Shown in pieces: positions 47,188-59,453 of a DNA stretch of 64,000 nt (positions are counted from its first letter, which is position 1; every line of letters begins with the position of its first letter). The translations under genes and the position numbers were made by a program. The stretch lies in the NCBI GenBank assembly GCA_002224055.1, contig AZLU01000231.1, forward strand, positions 1-64,000. The letters are read 5' to 3'. Origin of the DNA: Pezizomycotina sp. ARF18. Taxonomy: Eukaryota; Ascomycota. A model generated the notes under the pieces. The model saw only the letters and a list, made by a program, of their open reading frames with translations, searched no databases and was not told the DNA's origin.

Positions 47188-48203
47188 ATGCGTACGTCCT
47201 CGATGCATTTTTATAAGCTATACACTTCGGCGCTTCGTTGAGAGTCTCCCCGTAATTCTCGCCAATCGGTCTCTACCGTTTCATCAAGCAGACTCGATGT
47301 ACTGGGCTGTGAGAAACTGGATAACTGAGAGAATGATGCTAGATTCAAGGAAGACTGAAGGAAGCTTGAAGATGTCAAAGAAAATAAAGAATTAAAGAAT
47401 AAAAATGCTGACGAGTTGAATGTGGTCGCATTGGTATAGCTCCCAAGTTCGATCCCAATGAGGTGAAGATCATGTACGTATTCTCTCCATTATCTGCCTA
47501 TAATTTTAGCATGCAATCGAATATCTTGCGATGTGGGAGAAGTCTTGAGATTGGATTGTACATGTGGTTATCGACTAACATGCTATCGCTGAAAAACCAG
47601 CTACCTGAGGGCCACCGGTGGTGAAGTTGGTGCTTCGTCCGCCCTCGCCCCAAGATCGGTCCTCTCGGTCTTTCCCCAAGAAAGTCGGTGAAGATATCGC
47701 CAAGGCTACCGGCGACTGGTACGTTATACTCCATGCGGGCGAAGAGGCCATCGACCATCAAGAACTTGTTATATCTAACTGCTGCTTGTTCCTTGCTATC
47801 CAGAAAGGTTTGAAGGTCACCTGCAAGCTCACCATCCAGAACCGTCAAGCTGCCGTCTCCGTCGTCCCGTCGGCCTCCTCCCTCGTCATCCGCGCCCTCA
47901 AGGAACCACCCAGGGACAGAAAGAAGGAGAAGAACATCAAGCACTCCAAGTCGATCCCCTCGACGAGATCATCGAGATCGCCCGCATCATGAGGGACAAG
48001 TCGCTGGCAAAGGAGCTAAAGGGAACCGTCAAGGAGATCTTAGGAACGCTTTCAGCGTCGGCTGCAAGGTTGACGGAAGAAGTCCAAAGGATGTCTCTGA
48101 TGATATCGAGGCCGGTGAAATTGAGAGTAAGTCTTCAAGGACATTGTTTTTGGGTCAAGAAGTATATCATCACTAACGAGATAGTATAGTTCCAGACGCA
48201 TAA
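47188..48203 (+). CDS. RPL12: 60S ribosomal protein uL11 (RPL12)
   Basis: Large-subunit protein of the GTPase-associated centre and P-stalk base. The start codon sits in a four-base first coding exon (ATGC, 47,188-47,191; donor gtacgt) which joins CTCCCAAG at 47,440 to give [12 protein letters not shown], the canonical N-terminus. Further exons are 47,440-47,473, 47,601-47,718 ([20 protein letters not shown], then [20 protein letters not shown]), 47,814-48,126 ([65 protein letters not shown]) and 48,190-48,203 (IPDA, stop). Length is about 165 residues, as expected. Indels lie near 47,648, 47,672, 47,960 and 48,050; one base seems missing at the 47,718/47,814 junction. The mini first exon would be lost by any gene finder that ignores tiny exons. 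Confidence 0.95.
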
Positions 48204-49267
48204 ACAACCAACATCTCAATTTGTTCTTTTCTTTTTCTTGTCTTTCATTCGTATTGTGTGTTCATAATCTTTTAACATGTTTTATGGGACTTCATGATGG
48301 CGTTCAAACATGTCTTTTTAGTTTAATATTGGTGTTCTAAACGAAATTGGAATCAGAAATGAAGATTTCTTATCGTTAACCCTTGTGCCCTTATCCAAGG
48401 CAAATTGCATTTTGCTTTTTCTGGCTTGGGAGGGAAAAAAAAAATTTTTTTTTTTTTAATATAAAAGTCTCCCTCGCCCGTGCCCACAAATTTTTTCTCT
48501 TCCTTTTCCATATCAATTCACTTCGCAACACTCTGGTCTTTGCTATCACGCTCCGCGGTATGGACCTATTTTGGTGCGAAGAAGAGCAATTATGTCTTCT
48601 ACGACAATTTCAATGACGGGCTACTCACCACGGCATCTTACCACTACCTTCTGGTTCTCGGTTCCTTTTTAGGGCTGCGAGTGATGCGGGGGTCCATCAT
48701 CATTCTGTCAACATCACCTCTTCGGCCGTTTGGCAACTTTGATTTGTTTAATCACTTCTAGGATGCATTAGTATATTTTGGTGATTGCCTACGTTACGAA
48801 GCTCTGGACTTCTGCCATTATTAATCGGTCTCTTTGAGCTGGCTGTTTCGTAGCATTTGAAGATGTAGCGCTAGATACTTTTAAATAAAAATAAATAAGA
48901 TATTACTATAATTAACTAGAATTCCTAGCAGAAATAAGCGTAGGATGCCTTTTACCTTGATATCATTATCTGAGAAAGTGGGTATGTTTTCGAAAATGCC
49001 GCCGCATAAAAGCCAAACATTCATTTATAAAGACCTTTTTTGCCCCGCGTCAGATTAACGTTCGTTGCGGCAACACCAACGTAAACCTTGTCTTCCCAAC
49101 GAACCAACTCTTTTCGAATAATGTTCATCCTCAGTTTACCTTTTCCTCCCAGAAGCTTACTATCTATTTTGAAGAGCCAGGATAAATTTTAAGTTCGCTT
49201 CCTTTCAGACCATTCTTTCCTCCGAAAAAAAAAAGAAAAAAAAAAAAAAGAGAAACTGTAAACAGAA
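48204..49267. other. Intergenic, uL11 to LisH-WD40 gene
   Basis: T-rich region downstream of uL11, then the upstream region of the next gene. A-rich runs at 49,229-49,250 lie just before the LisH-WD40 start. No gene supported; the open frames at 48.4-48.8 kb have no recognisable domain. Confidence 0.45.
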
Positions 49268-50872
49268 ATGCCAGCAAAGGATTCTCCAGACGTACTGGTC
49301 GCTCGCTACTTCGAGACCACGGGTATGAGCTGGTAAGGTCCTACGTCGCAGAACCTCTGTTGATCGCCATAAGATACGAATCTTCTGAGACTCGAAGAGC
49401 TTCGCTGTGCATCAGCGAGTCTAATCACTGACAACTCTGATCTTTTCCGCATTCTCAGACGTTTCAAGCTTTCCTCGAAGAGTTAAACCTCGACCCGAGA
49501 ACGATATCAAACGAGCCCGATGACCTCACCATAGAAAGGTCCTGGAGGAGAAACGGCTCTATGACCTTTCAATCAAATTTGAAAAGGCGGATTTATCTGA
49601 AGACGATAAACCATTCACGAGGCTTGTTAGTACACTATCTATCCAATCAATCTTTTCTTTGGAACAGTTCAATAAACTAATCAAGTACAAAAATAAAACC
49701 GCGAATTATAGACCTTCTACTCCATTGGCGATTTTAAGCGGCCGTACTAGCAGCAATGTCTCTTCGTCACTTCGGCGGAACTACAGCTTGCATCAGATCA
49801 CGAAGACGAACCGCAGACCCGCAACTGTATAATCGCAACGACGGCAGATAAGCACATGCGGATCTTCTCAGTAAATGACGGGTTCGAGCTGCTTCGGGAT
49901 GCACGAGACCTCCACGTCGCACCTATCCTGTCCGTAGTAGCCGTAGATAGGAAAAGGCTGCTGTCGTGCTCCATGTCCGGGGAAGTACTACTAAGCGATG
50001 CGGACACCGGCAAAGAGATCGATAGGAGGAAAGACCACTCGAAATACGTCGTCAAGCTTGCCGTATGGAAAGACGATGAGGCTGGCGTGCTATATGTTGC
50101 AACGGCGGGGTACGATAAGAGGGTTGCGGTATATAAGCTATCATTAGCCGAAACGCGGCAGCTCTCGAGGTTCTCGGCAGCTTGGAACTACAGGCCACTG
50201 TGGAGGAGGTTATTTTTACTAGGGACTACAGAAGCACTACGAGCAGCAGTCGAACGGTAGCGTAGCAGGGCAAATAGAACCTCTGCTCGCAGTGACCGTC
50301 CGCGACTCGCCTTTCTTGCAGTACTACACTATCGGGAATAACGAGCTCAAGCACTCTCACAAGTACGCGTTATCAATGAACTCGACGTCGTGGGCCGTCT
50401 TCTCGGCAATGACCGTGCTTCCGAACCCTTGCAAGCCGCACATCCTCGCTATCGCAACGTCCTCGGTGCCGGAGATGAAGCTGATCATCTTGGACCAGAC
50501 CGACGGGAGCATACTCAAGGAAGTCTTCACGGGTTCGCCGCAGGGTGCATATAGCAACGCCGTGCTCGCTTGGCGTCCTGACGGTAGCGGCTTGTGGACT
50601 AATTCTGACGATGGGATAATTAGAGGTATTGGCTCGAGGACGGGTAAGGTTGAGGCGGAGCTGAAGGAACACACTGGTAAAGGTGTGTGCCAAGAAATAT
50701 CTCCCTTGCATTTTGATAACAGAGCGACTTTCAAGCATAACAGAATAGCTAAAGGGAATGTTGAACATATTACAGTAAGAACTTTATGGGCCGGTCATAT
50801 CGATGGACAAGGCGAGGTTTGCTATCTGGCTCGTTCGATACAAAGCTCGTGTTGTGGTCTCTAGGCGGCTAG
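49268..50872 (+). CDS. LisH domain WD40-repeat protein
   Basis: Starts MPAKDSPDVLVARYFETTGY; after an intron (about 49,333-49,459, acceptor ctcag) it continues TFQAFLEELNLDP. Together these form a LisH dimerisation motif. A second conserved piece reads DLTIERVLEEKRLYDLSIKF. Another probable intron lies near 49,628-49,710. WD-type blades follow: CIIATTADKHMRIFSVNDGF, LSVVAVDRKRLLSCSMSGEV with LLSDADTG, GVLYVATAGYDKRVAVYKLS, then a middle segment with MNSTSWAVFSAMTVLPNPCK and AVLAWRPDGSGLWTNSDDGI, and a last blade ending GSFDTKLVLWSLGG and a stop at 50,870-50,872. I recognise the architecture but no characterised ortholog. Frameshifts occur near 49,790, 50,200 and 50,820. Confidence 0.78.
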
Positions 50873-53800
50873 GAGTAACCGGTTAATAGTATCCAACTAA
50901 AAATAGTCATAACAACGCTCATAGAAACGAAACTGCCGATGTGAGCTGAAATCTAGAAAAGCTTCTAGACTCCGAGATTGTGACGATCATAGTAATGTTG
51001 TCCGTGCTTTCGTCATTGTCGGCCAATAATATATATATTATCACGTGATAGTTCCCATACGATCATATCGTTGAGAATCATGCTGGCAACTGAACAAAAG
51101 CCTGAGACTCGAGAAATTTCCGCAAAGCGTTCTTTTTCCGTTTCATTTCTTTTTCGGTTCCCGGGAACGTGAGATAACCGAAATTGATGCCAAGGCAATG
51201 GAATATTCGAAAGAAGAGCTTCAAAAAGGGTTATTTTTTTCGCTACTGTCGATCCTGCAATCGAATGCGAAAAAAAAAAAAACAGCTGAACTTCAAAAAA
51301 GTCGCCATCGAGGAACATTCTGAAACCAAGGTGATACAAAGACTTACTAGTATTACGATTTGACGCTGCTCAATTTCATGTGAGTGCTTACTCTGGCAAA
51401 CGATACGAGATAACCCTGTCGCTCTGATCTGGCAGCCAAAGTGCACAAAAATAATGCGCTATCATACTAAGCAGCAAACGGCGACGGGAGAGATTGAAAA
51501 AAAAAAAAAAAGTTTTCATGTTAATTCTTTTAACAGAAAACATGGCTAGTAAGGCCGAGATGCTTGGTAATTGGCCTGTTCTCGCACATACCCCTGTTTA
51601 GCGCCTTAGACTGACGGGTATTGGCTCGTTCTTAGCTTTAATTGGTGCACTCGCGGCGGCTCCCCCTAACCTTTGAGGGATCTCGTCGCGGCGAAAAACT
51701 TCGCGCAATCGTGATCTGACTTGATATTGTTGTGTAAGTGATGACTCTTCACCGTAGAAAATACAGCGTTGTTCTCTCATCCCAATCTTCCATTATATAA
51801 ATTGAACTCTCACTTTTATTCCAGTGTCGAAGATAACCTTGTGCTCCTCCAGATTATATTGCGTTATCATACTTCGACAGTTTTTGAAACAATAATATTG
51901 CCGGATAACCACAGAACAATATTTTTTGCGAGCGCCAATATCAATATAACCATTTATTCGAATCAAGCACAGCTGTTATCCTTTTATATATGTAAGGGCT
52001 TCCAAGTATTCATTGCTTTTCGGCTATATATGTAATTTATTTCTTTTGAGCAACGCTACGTCGTGGATATTGATTTCTGAGACTGTTACAAATGCCGCAA
52101 ATCTAAAGGTTTTGGAATCGCTCAGCTTCCGGCTTCCGCTTTTAAGGCTCTTTTTTTTCAACCCAAGATTCTGTTCGCCCTCCTCGTCTGTCTTATCTTC
52201 TGTTTAGCCTTATGTATGACCTTGACTGAGCAAGCTGGTTTTTCTGAATAGCCAATATACGAGCTGACTTTTGTGTGTGTTTAGCATACTCCAGGAATAC
52301 AATATATATAATACGCCCGCGGACCGTTGTTTAAGCTCTATCCTTATTTTTTCATCTTTAACCCTCCGATCTTTTCCCCATTTTAGCGGAACCACACAGT
52401 CTGCACAGGTTTAAGATCGAGCATATACATACATATATACCTAGGAAAGCAACATTACTAGGGATATAAAAATCTGTAACTTCCGGCCGTCTTTTTTACC
52501 TCCACGGACCCGAAGACTCGACCACAGATTGATTTTTCTTTAAAGGAGGCTTTTCCGATATTGCTTATTCCTCAATCCTGGCTTGCTCTTGGAATTACTC
52601 TGGAGGGCTTTTTTAACAAGAGGTAAGTCCACGCAGGCAAACAATTGCTATAACTTATATTTGCTATTGCTCTGCTGCTTGCTTTTTTTTTTCTTTTTTT
52701 TTTTTTTTGAAGGCATTCTCTGGGACTTGAGGCGCGCTGTACCCATGTAATAATCTAGTACTGCTCTTTTGATTTCTCTCTAGTGACGTTCTCCAATAGG
52801 TGTGTCAGATCCGCTTTGAAACTGAACAAGCACGAACAATTGGCGTACTGTACTTTGCCTGCTTGCTTCCTTTTTTTTTTTTTTTTTTTTTTTTTTCGTT
52901 CTCCCTACTATTGTTCTCCACCTGCTCTCCTTTCCCTTGATTTCGCTTCGCTGTCCGGGACCATTCCACTCTTGGTCCACCCTAGAACCCTTTTAACCCT
53001 TTTTTTTCTTTTCCTTTTTACTCCTTTTTGTGCTCACATCTCGCAAGTTGCACTTCATCCTTCCTGGCATTATCCAGCAAAAGTCCTTGTCTTTTTTTTT
53101 CCCTTTCCCCCAGGAATATCCAGAACAGAATTCACCTTAGCCAAAGTGTTTCAGGAACACGAATCTGGCAAAAGAGAAGAGGTATGTATATACATCTCGC
53201 TTAAAAAAAAAAAAAAAAAAAAAAAGAGAGAAAGATATTGTTTAGCCATTGCCTTTTCTATAACGTGGTGGAGATTTCCTTTATCTTGTCCCTGAAATAA
53301 TATATAGTAAATACGGTATATAAGTATTATTATATTTAAAATTGAACACTTAGTAGACATCATTATAATTATTCTGTTGGCTATATACATCTCCTTTCGT
53401 GTGTGTCTTGGCTTCTATTCCTTTTCTTTCTTTCTTTCTTTTTTTCCCGCTGGAATTTTTTTTTTTTTTTTTCTCCACACGAAAAAAGCTCTCCCTTCAG
53501 TCTCCCTTTTTTTTTTTTTAGCTCTCGTTCTTCCTTTTAAATTTTTATTTTTCCCTTTCTTTTTTTTCTTCCCCCCCAAATTCTTCCTTCCTTTCTTTTC
53601 TCTCTCCTCGTATTGACTCCTATCTCTTCTCCCTCCTCTTCCTCCCCCCTTCTTCTTCTTTATATCTTCATACAAGAAAGGGACTCATGATCGCAGGAAA
53701 AGATTAGAAAGACCTCTTTTTCCCTTCTATCTCTTTTTGCATGTCCATTCTGGATTGACGGCTTTTCAGCAGCAAGCGTTGCAGCGCATCCGCAACTCCT

Positions 53801-54323
53801 TTGAGGTCAGCAGGAACTGCAGGAGAATATCTGTCTTCTACCGTTTGGCTCCGGAAGTCTCGACCTCTTCGGCTTTTTCACTTGCAAAACCCACCTATTC
53901 TATATACCTTAATATATATCACGACTACATACATAGTACATCCATTCATTGACCTCAAGTAATTGTAATTACATTCTAGCGGCCCTTTTTAAAGCTTCAT
54001 TGATCGAGTATTGGTACGTGATATTTCGTGTTCCTTTTCCTTGCTTTTTTTTTGGTTTTTTTTTTTTTTTTTTTTTTTTGGCCTTGCCTTTTGGCTGGGG
54101 AAGCCAGGGTAGCTTTGGAAGCGGGCAAGGAGCGGAGCGGCAAATGTGACTGACATTTTCCTCAAACAAATTTACTGTAGATATATTTTTTTGTTTCTTC
54201 CTGCTTTATTCTTATACTACAGGACACCAAAAAAGTATCATCTTAACAGCACGGCGATAGTTCATCGGCCTTTCCCTTTAAAATTGAACCTACTTCTATA
54301 CGCTTCTATCTTCAGCAACTGCT
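50873..54323. other. Long region upstream of VTS1, pyrimidine-rich
   Basis: About 3.4 kb with no supported gene. The stretch from about 52.6 to 53.7 kb is strongly C/T-rich on the plus strand, with T runs at 52,699-52,707, 52,870-52,896, 53,457-53,471 and 54,056-54,079, and could be a long 5' leader or promoter of VTS1. A minus-strand open frame at 51,598-51,780 (60 codons) is not recognised. Several possible donor and acceptor sites make leader introns plausible but unproven. Confidence 0.45.
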
Positions 54324-56397
54324 ATGGCAACCAACAGGAATAGCACTCCGGACTCCACGTCCACTTTATCTCTTCGGCCTCCGGCTAACCGAGGTCACCA
54401 CCTTCGGGCATCTGCAGACATGTCCGGGTTAGCTCCCCAATGTCTGCACGCATCCGCCCAGCTTCGGAAGTTTACTTGAACGCTCCGCCGGGTCCAGAAC
54501 CCGGAAACGGATGCGTACGACAAGGCCGCGCAGAAGTGGCTAGCGGACCTCGAGTCCTACGAAACACTTTGGACGAGATGGCCGCGGCCACGTTGGACCA
54601 AGATTTCAAAGACGAGCTCAGTGCCATCGAGCAATGGTTTAGGGTTCTTAGCGAGGCGGAAAGGACTGCCGCTTTATATGCTCTGCTCCAGCAGACTACT
54701 CAGTGCAAATTAGGTTTTCATAGCCATTTTGCAGCAGATGGGTCGATCCCACCCTGCCTCTGGTATTTTCTGTTTAATTATTCTAAACAGATCCGATGTC
54801 AAGTCGTATGAGCGAACTTATCTCCGGAGAACCAACGCGGCACTCTTTCCCGAGCCGACCTCCTCCGTCTCCAACTGCTGCTCAAGCTGGAAATCGCAAC
54901 TCTCAACTGGACCCCGCTACAGTTAGTGCTATGTTCCCTGATGCTGCTGCTGCCCTGGCAACACAGAGGGCCAGGTATAGTCAAATCTCGGGAACCACTC
55001 CGTCCGGTACCAAGTCGAACAGAAATAGCGCCATCTTTGAGAACAAGCCGTCTTCGACTCTTACTCCAAATACGACCAACAAAGAATCGCACGGGCCCTC
55101 TTCTCCTTGGCGACGGGAGGAAAATGCTACGCCTTCTCAGGCCGGAAGCGGGACGACTGCCGCTCGCAAGGCGGCAATTCTGTCACAACCCAACCTGAAA
55201 ATCGTCCCAAGTCTGGACACGAAACCATGGGTAATTGGCAGGCGCCTCCACCATCAGCTGGGCTCAAGTCTCCTAGAAACCCGCCAACTTCTAGCCCGCA
55301 ACGCCCAAAACCCTCCTGCAAGCGCGACCAGCGCCAGCTCGGGCAACGGAAACCTCGAGCTTCCGGAATTGTCGCCATTTGGCCCTCTTCCGGGAACTGG
55401 GCCTCGATGGTCAATACCCCGGTCGTGCCGATGTTCGGTCAGGACGTTACGGGTGCCCAGGCTAACGCTGACATGATCGCTAACGCCACCGCTATGAAAC
55501 TCGCTGCCATGTCGACGGTCAACAATCGTTTCTTGATCGACTCGGATGTGAGGAAATTCCGCAGGACCGTGGAGCAGATGGTAATCCTCTCAGCCCTGGA
55601 TTGCCTCCGGGCCTTCAAGCCCAGCACTCGCCTCGCGGTCCGATGCCCGGAATGGGTCAGAGCGTGATCATGTACAATGAACACGGGCAACCGATTCAGA
55701 TTCCCGCTGCTGCGATCCACGCCGCGCAAGCTCAACAGAACGCCGCATCTCCCGGATTGTCACCAGCAATGGGAGACGCTCGCGCCCGACTTCGCCAGGA
55801 TACGCGCTAGGCAGCGCGACGGGTAGCTGGAATCTTTCGGAGCTCGCTTCGCCGCAGCAGAACAACGGATTTCTGACCCCTTACCAAGCTTCTCCCCTGC
55901 TTAACCCGGCTATCAACCTTAACCAGCTGCTCCCAACCGGTGCTGAAGGGTACGGAAGCGACCACTCTGACCTAACCGGTGCAAGGGGACGTAGCCCGCG
56001 TGGCAGCAGGCGCGGAAACAGCAAGCCTCCGGAGGACCCCTGATCCTACTCTCCTCAATGACATCAGCCAGTGGCTCAGGTCTCTGCGTCTCACAAATAC
56101 ACGGATAATTTGAAGGACTTGAAGTGGCCTGAACTCATCGAGCTCGATGATGAGGCACTGGAGAAGAGGGGAGTTGCCGCAGTTGGTGCAAGGAGGAAGA
56201 TGTTGAAGGTTAGTATCTATATATCAATTCACTGCATGAATATCAAACTGCTAGCTGGACATCATACATGTTACGATCAATAGGTCTTTGAACAAGTCAA
56301 AGATGCCAAGAAGATGGCAAACTGCCCGCATAAACCGTTAATGACGTGCAATCAGCTTGGAGTTGCACCATCCTTTGCGGATTTTGATTCAGTGTAA
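54324..56397 (+). CDS. VTS1: RNA-binding SAM-domain protein Vts1 (Smaug family)
   Basis: Post-transcriptional regulator that binds hairpins through a SAM domain and recruits deadenylases. It starts [20 protein letters not shown]. The conserved N-terminal helical domain reads [16 protein letters not shown] with [20 protein letters not shown] and [17 protein letters not shown], then [17 protein letters not shown] very short intron or gap lies near 54,763-54,791. A long low-complexity linker follows (about 54.8-55.9 kb). The SAM domain (about 56,040-56,220) includes [20 protein letters not shown] then [20 protein letters not shown] and [11 protein letters not shown]. An intron (about 56,211-56,282, donor gttagt) separates a last exon [18 protein letters not shown]...FADFDSV, stop at 56,395-56,397. 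Several frameshifts occur, as elsewhere. Confidence 0.93.
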
Positions 56398-57410
56398 TCT
56401 CTCAATAACTTGGAGGCTCGAAACGCTATGCTATACAGGTATTCTTTGTTTGGGGTTTATAAATCCACAAAAAGGAAATAAAAAACTTCCCTAAGGGATT
56501 TTTATTAATAAAAATTGCTTTCTATGTAATTTTTTTCGACTTGCTACATGTTTATTAATGCCTCTATGCTTTCTCCTCTACTCCTCTTATCCACTTTCTC
56601 ATACTGTCCAAGATTACGATGGAAGCGCGATGAACAAAACGTCTACCCTTCAATGCGTTCATCTTATTCCATCACCCTTGTGCGAATCTCTTTTCATTCT
56701 TATTCTTTCTTCTACTTTTTTTTCTGTTGTACTGAGTCTTTCCTTACAAAAAATACGATGTTATGTCACGACGAAGCGAATATTAGCTCGAGGATTAATT
56801 ATTTTTTGAGTAGTATACTGAGCTTAGATGAGTGCTTAGGCTTATTACTCTTTTAACCTAATAATGATATGTGTACATGTATATTTCTCTTCTCTATCTT
56901 TTTTTGAAGTGGATTTCGTAATGGAAATGATGCAAACATGGTAGGCTTGAAATAGCTTGCAAGCAGAGGCATTGGCGTTCAATTTTTGCAAAGAAAAACT
57001 GGCACTCGACTCCGTGTAAACGGATATACCATCAAGTCTACTTGAAAGTATCCTTATAAACATATGCTATCTAGCAATATCAATATTTTGGCCTCAAATA
57101 CTCAATCTCCTGCTGTTGAGATATCGCGTGCAACTTTTGCTTGGAGGTTTATATGTGCGTGCTATTACTTGATTAGGCTTAGTGCATCTCAAAAAGTGAG
57201 GTTTGAAAATTAAAGCCGGGCATTAATTGAACCACCAACCATCAACCAGAAGTTACAAAAATTATTCAACTGCATCTTCAAAAAAAACCCCAGTCATAAC
57301 CACCACACTTTTAACAACCATCCACGCCGCTCCGCCCTCACACTCTACTACCACCGTCATCATACTTAATTGGACAGCTTTTGAAAAGAAGCTAGCCCGC
57401 ACGAAACGAG
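56398..57410. other. Intergenic, VTS1 to ATP16
   Basis: VTS1 3' region (A/T-rich) and ATP16 upstream region. No gene supported. Confidence 0.5.
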
Positions 57411-58461
57411 ATGAATTCGCTCCGCATCGCAAGGATGGCATTGAGGGCCCGCCCGATGGCCGCTTTCCGCCCCGCTCTGCCGACCATGGCCCTCCGGAGA
57501 GGATACGCCGAGGCCGCTACCGACAAGATCAAGCTGAGCCTTACTCTTCCGCACCAGGTAGGTTCAATTCCTATACCCCTACCGACGCCATTTCTTGAAT
57601 TGATGTGGTTAAGCAGCCTGCTAATATGCTTGTGGTCGTGGGGGAGGAATAGGCTATTTACAAAGCTTCCGATGTGTTAGTGCCTCCCGCTTATTCGATT
57701 TTCAACCTTGGTTATTTTACTATTGCGAGCTCGAAATTGCTATACAATTACATAGCTTGTCGATTTTCATGACCACGAAGCCAACTACATTCCTTCCGTA
57801 TGACGGCTAACATACTAATTTTCTCGAAAACACCAGCGTACAAGTCAACATCCCCGCCGAGTCCGGAGAGATGGGTGTCCTGGCCAACCACGTCCCTTCC
57901 ATCGAGCAATTGAGCGCCGGCGTCGTCACCATCATAAACGAATCCGGAGAGAATAAGCAGTGGTTCGGTACGCCAACAATATACATCCGTTCTCTTTTTT
58001 CTCGATTTCCGGTCTAGTTGATTTATCTGTATGCTAATGGATTTTGGATATCGAATTGTGTAGTTTCCGGAGGTTTCGCCGTCGTCCAGCCTAACAGCGC
58101 GCTGAGCATCAATGCCGTCGAGGCTTTCGCGCTTGAGGACTTTAGCCCGGAGGTATGATACATATATTGCTCTAGAACCTGATTGAAATCGCTGTGAGGT
58201 ATTTCTTGTTCGTGCGGAAGTTTCACTTGCTAATAATTGTTTCTCAATTCGAATTGTAGTCCGTCAAAGCCCAGCTGGCCGAAGCTCAGAAGGTAGCCGC
58301 CGGAACGGGTAGCGAGCAGGACATCGCTGAGGCGAAGGTTGAATCGAGGTACGCACATATCAACTATCTAGCAGAGATTCACCGTGTTCTGCATTAAATG
58401 CTAATCTGTTTTTCTTGAGCATTTACAGATCCTGGAGACGCTACAAGCCGCCCTGAAATAA
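57411..58461 (+). CDS. ATP16: Mitochondrial ATP synthase F1 delta subunit
   Basis: Central-stalk subunit of F1 (bacterial epsilon homolog). It starts MNSLRIARMALRARPMAAFR and has an arginine-rich mitochondrial presequence ending near LRRGYAEAA, then TDKIKLSLTLPHQ. Six exons can be placed: 57,411-57,557; 57,653-57,675 (AIYKASDV); 57,837-57,967 (VQVNIPAESGEMGVLANHVP with SIEQLSAGVVTI); 58,064-58,152 (VSGGFAVVQPNSALSINAVE with AFALEDFSPE); 58,260-58,348 (SVKAQLAEAQKVAAGTGSEQ); 58,429-58,461 (ILETLQAALK, stop at 58,459-58,461). All introns are short GT-AG. This is the least damaged gene in the window; one missing base before the last junction (VE-[L/F]-E) is the only indel needed. Length is about 165 residues, as expected. 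Confidence 0.96.
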
Positions 58462-59453
58462 TCGCTTTTCCATGTCGCCTTTTTGTTTTTTACTTGTGTA
58501 TAAATCTTATCAACCCTGGTTTTCATTTTTCCAAAATGGATTAAAATATCAGCACGGATCGTATGAAATGCTGATCGCGGCATGTACAGGGTGGTGCTAG
58601 GAGGTGATGGTAATCCCTTTCGTGCACGAGCATATATATGTGCATATAAATATTTCTTTTTCTCACTTGTTCCTTTCCCTCTGTGTATATCAAAAACCGC
58701 ACTTAAAAAATATCACATATTTTTAAGATCACGATAAAGAATATTGGAAACGGGAATTTCGTATAGTATTGATTTATGTTTATATCCACGTATATCTACT
58801 GAATAACCTTTAGAGTTTTGTTCCTCTACATTAATTATTGCTTGATGACATTGCCAGTCGAACCGACCACTTCCTCTTATAGAATATTCGATTATTCTTA
58901 ACAGATACCTCTTAAGAGAAGAGGGAACAATCTTCTTTTCCAATCTTCAAGATGGGACACCCACTACGATGTCGAACTGCTACTATGCATAAGTCACAGA
59001 TCAAGGTGTTTGCTGTCTTTCTCACCCTCGCGATCATTACCTGTTCGTGTTTAGGCATCAGGACCTTTTGAAGGTACTCTTCCAGCTTACTATCCACTCC
59101 TTCCTTTTCTCGTCCTGCGTATGAGGGGACTAATACTTTCGGTTCAAAAAGAACGATAACAGGTACGTAGGAAAGAGAGCTCTTTTTATTCTTGTCTCAC
59201 AGTAGTTCTAAACCGCTGAGTAACTAAAGACGCTCTTTTCAACCGCAAAGTTGGTTTCCTTTCTGCTATTCCATTTAGTTTTTCTTTCCTATTTATACAT
59301 TACGATCAGAACTCGTCGGACCTATATCTGCTGGGCCGGAGAGTCGAAGAACTTGAGCAGAGGAGAGCATCGGTCCATTGGGGAGGGAAGAAACAAAAAA
59401 GACGAGAGTCGGCGAACCCACTTTCAAATAGGACGAGGACGAGGATAGGCAGC
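58462..59453. other. Intergenic region
   Basis: Between ATP16 and the next plus-strand gene. Minus-strand open frames at 58,713-59,097 are AT-rich and unrecognised, so they are not called. The 5' part of the next gene could extend back into 59,251-59,448, which is open. Confidence 0.45.

Noticed and set aside
52783-53295. 170-codon plus-strand open frame upstream of VTS1
   Set aside because: Made largely of translated T-rich and A-rich tracts (Phe and Lys runs), with no domain.
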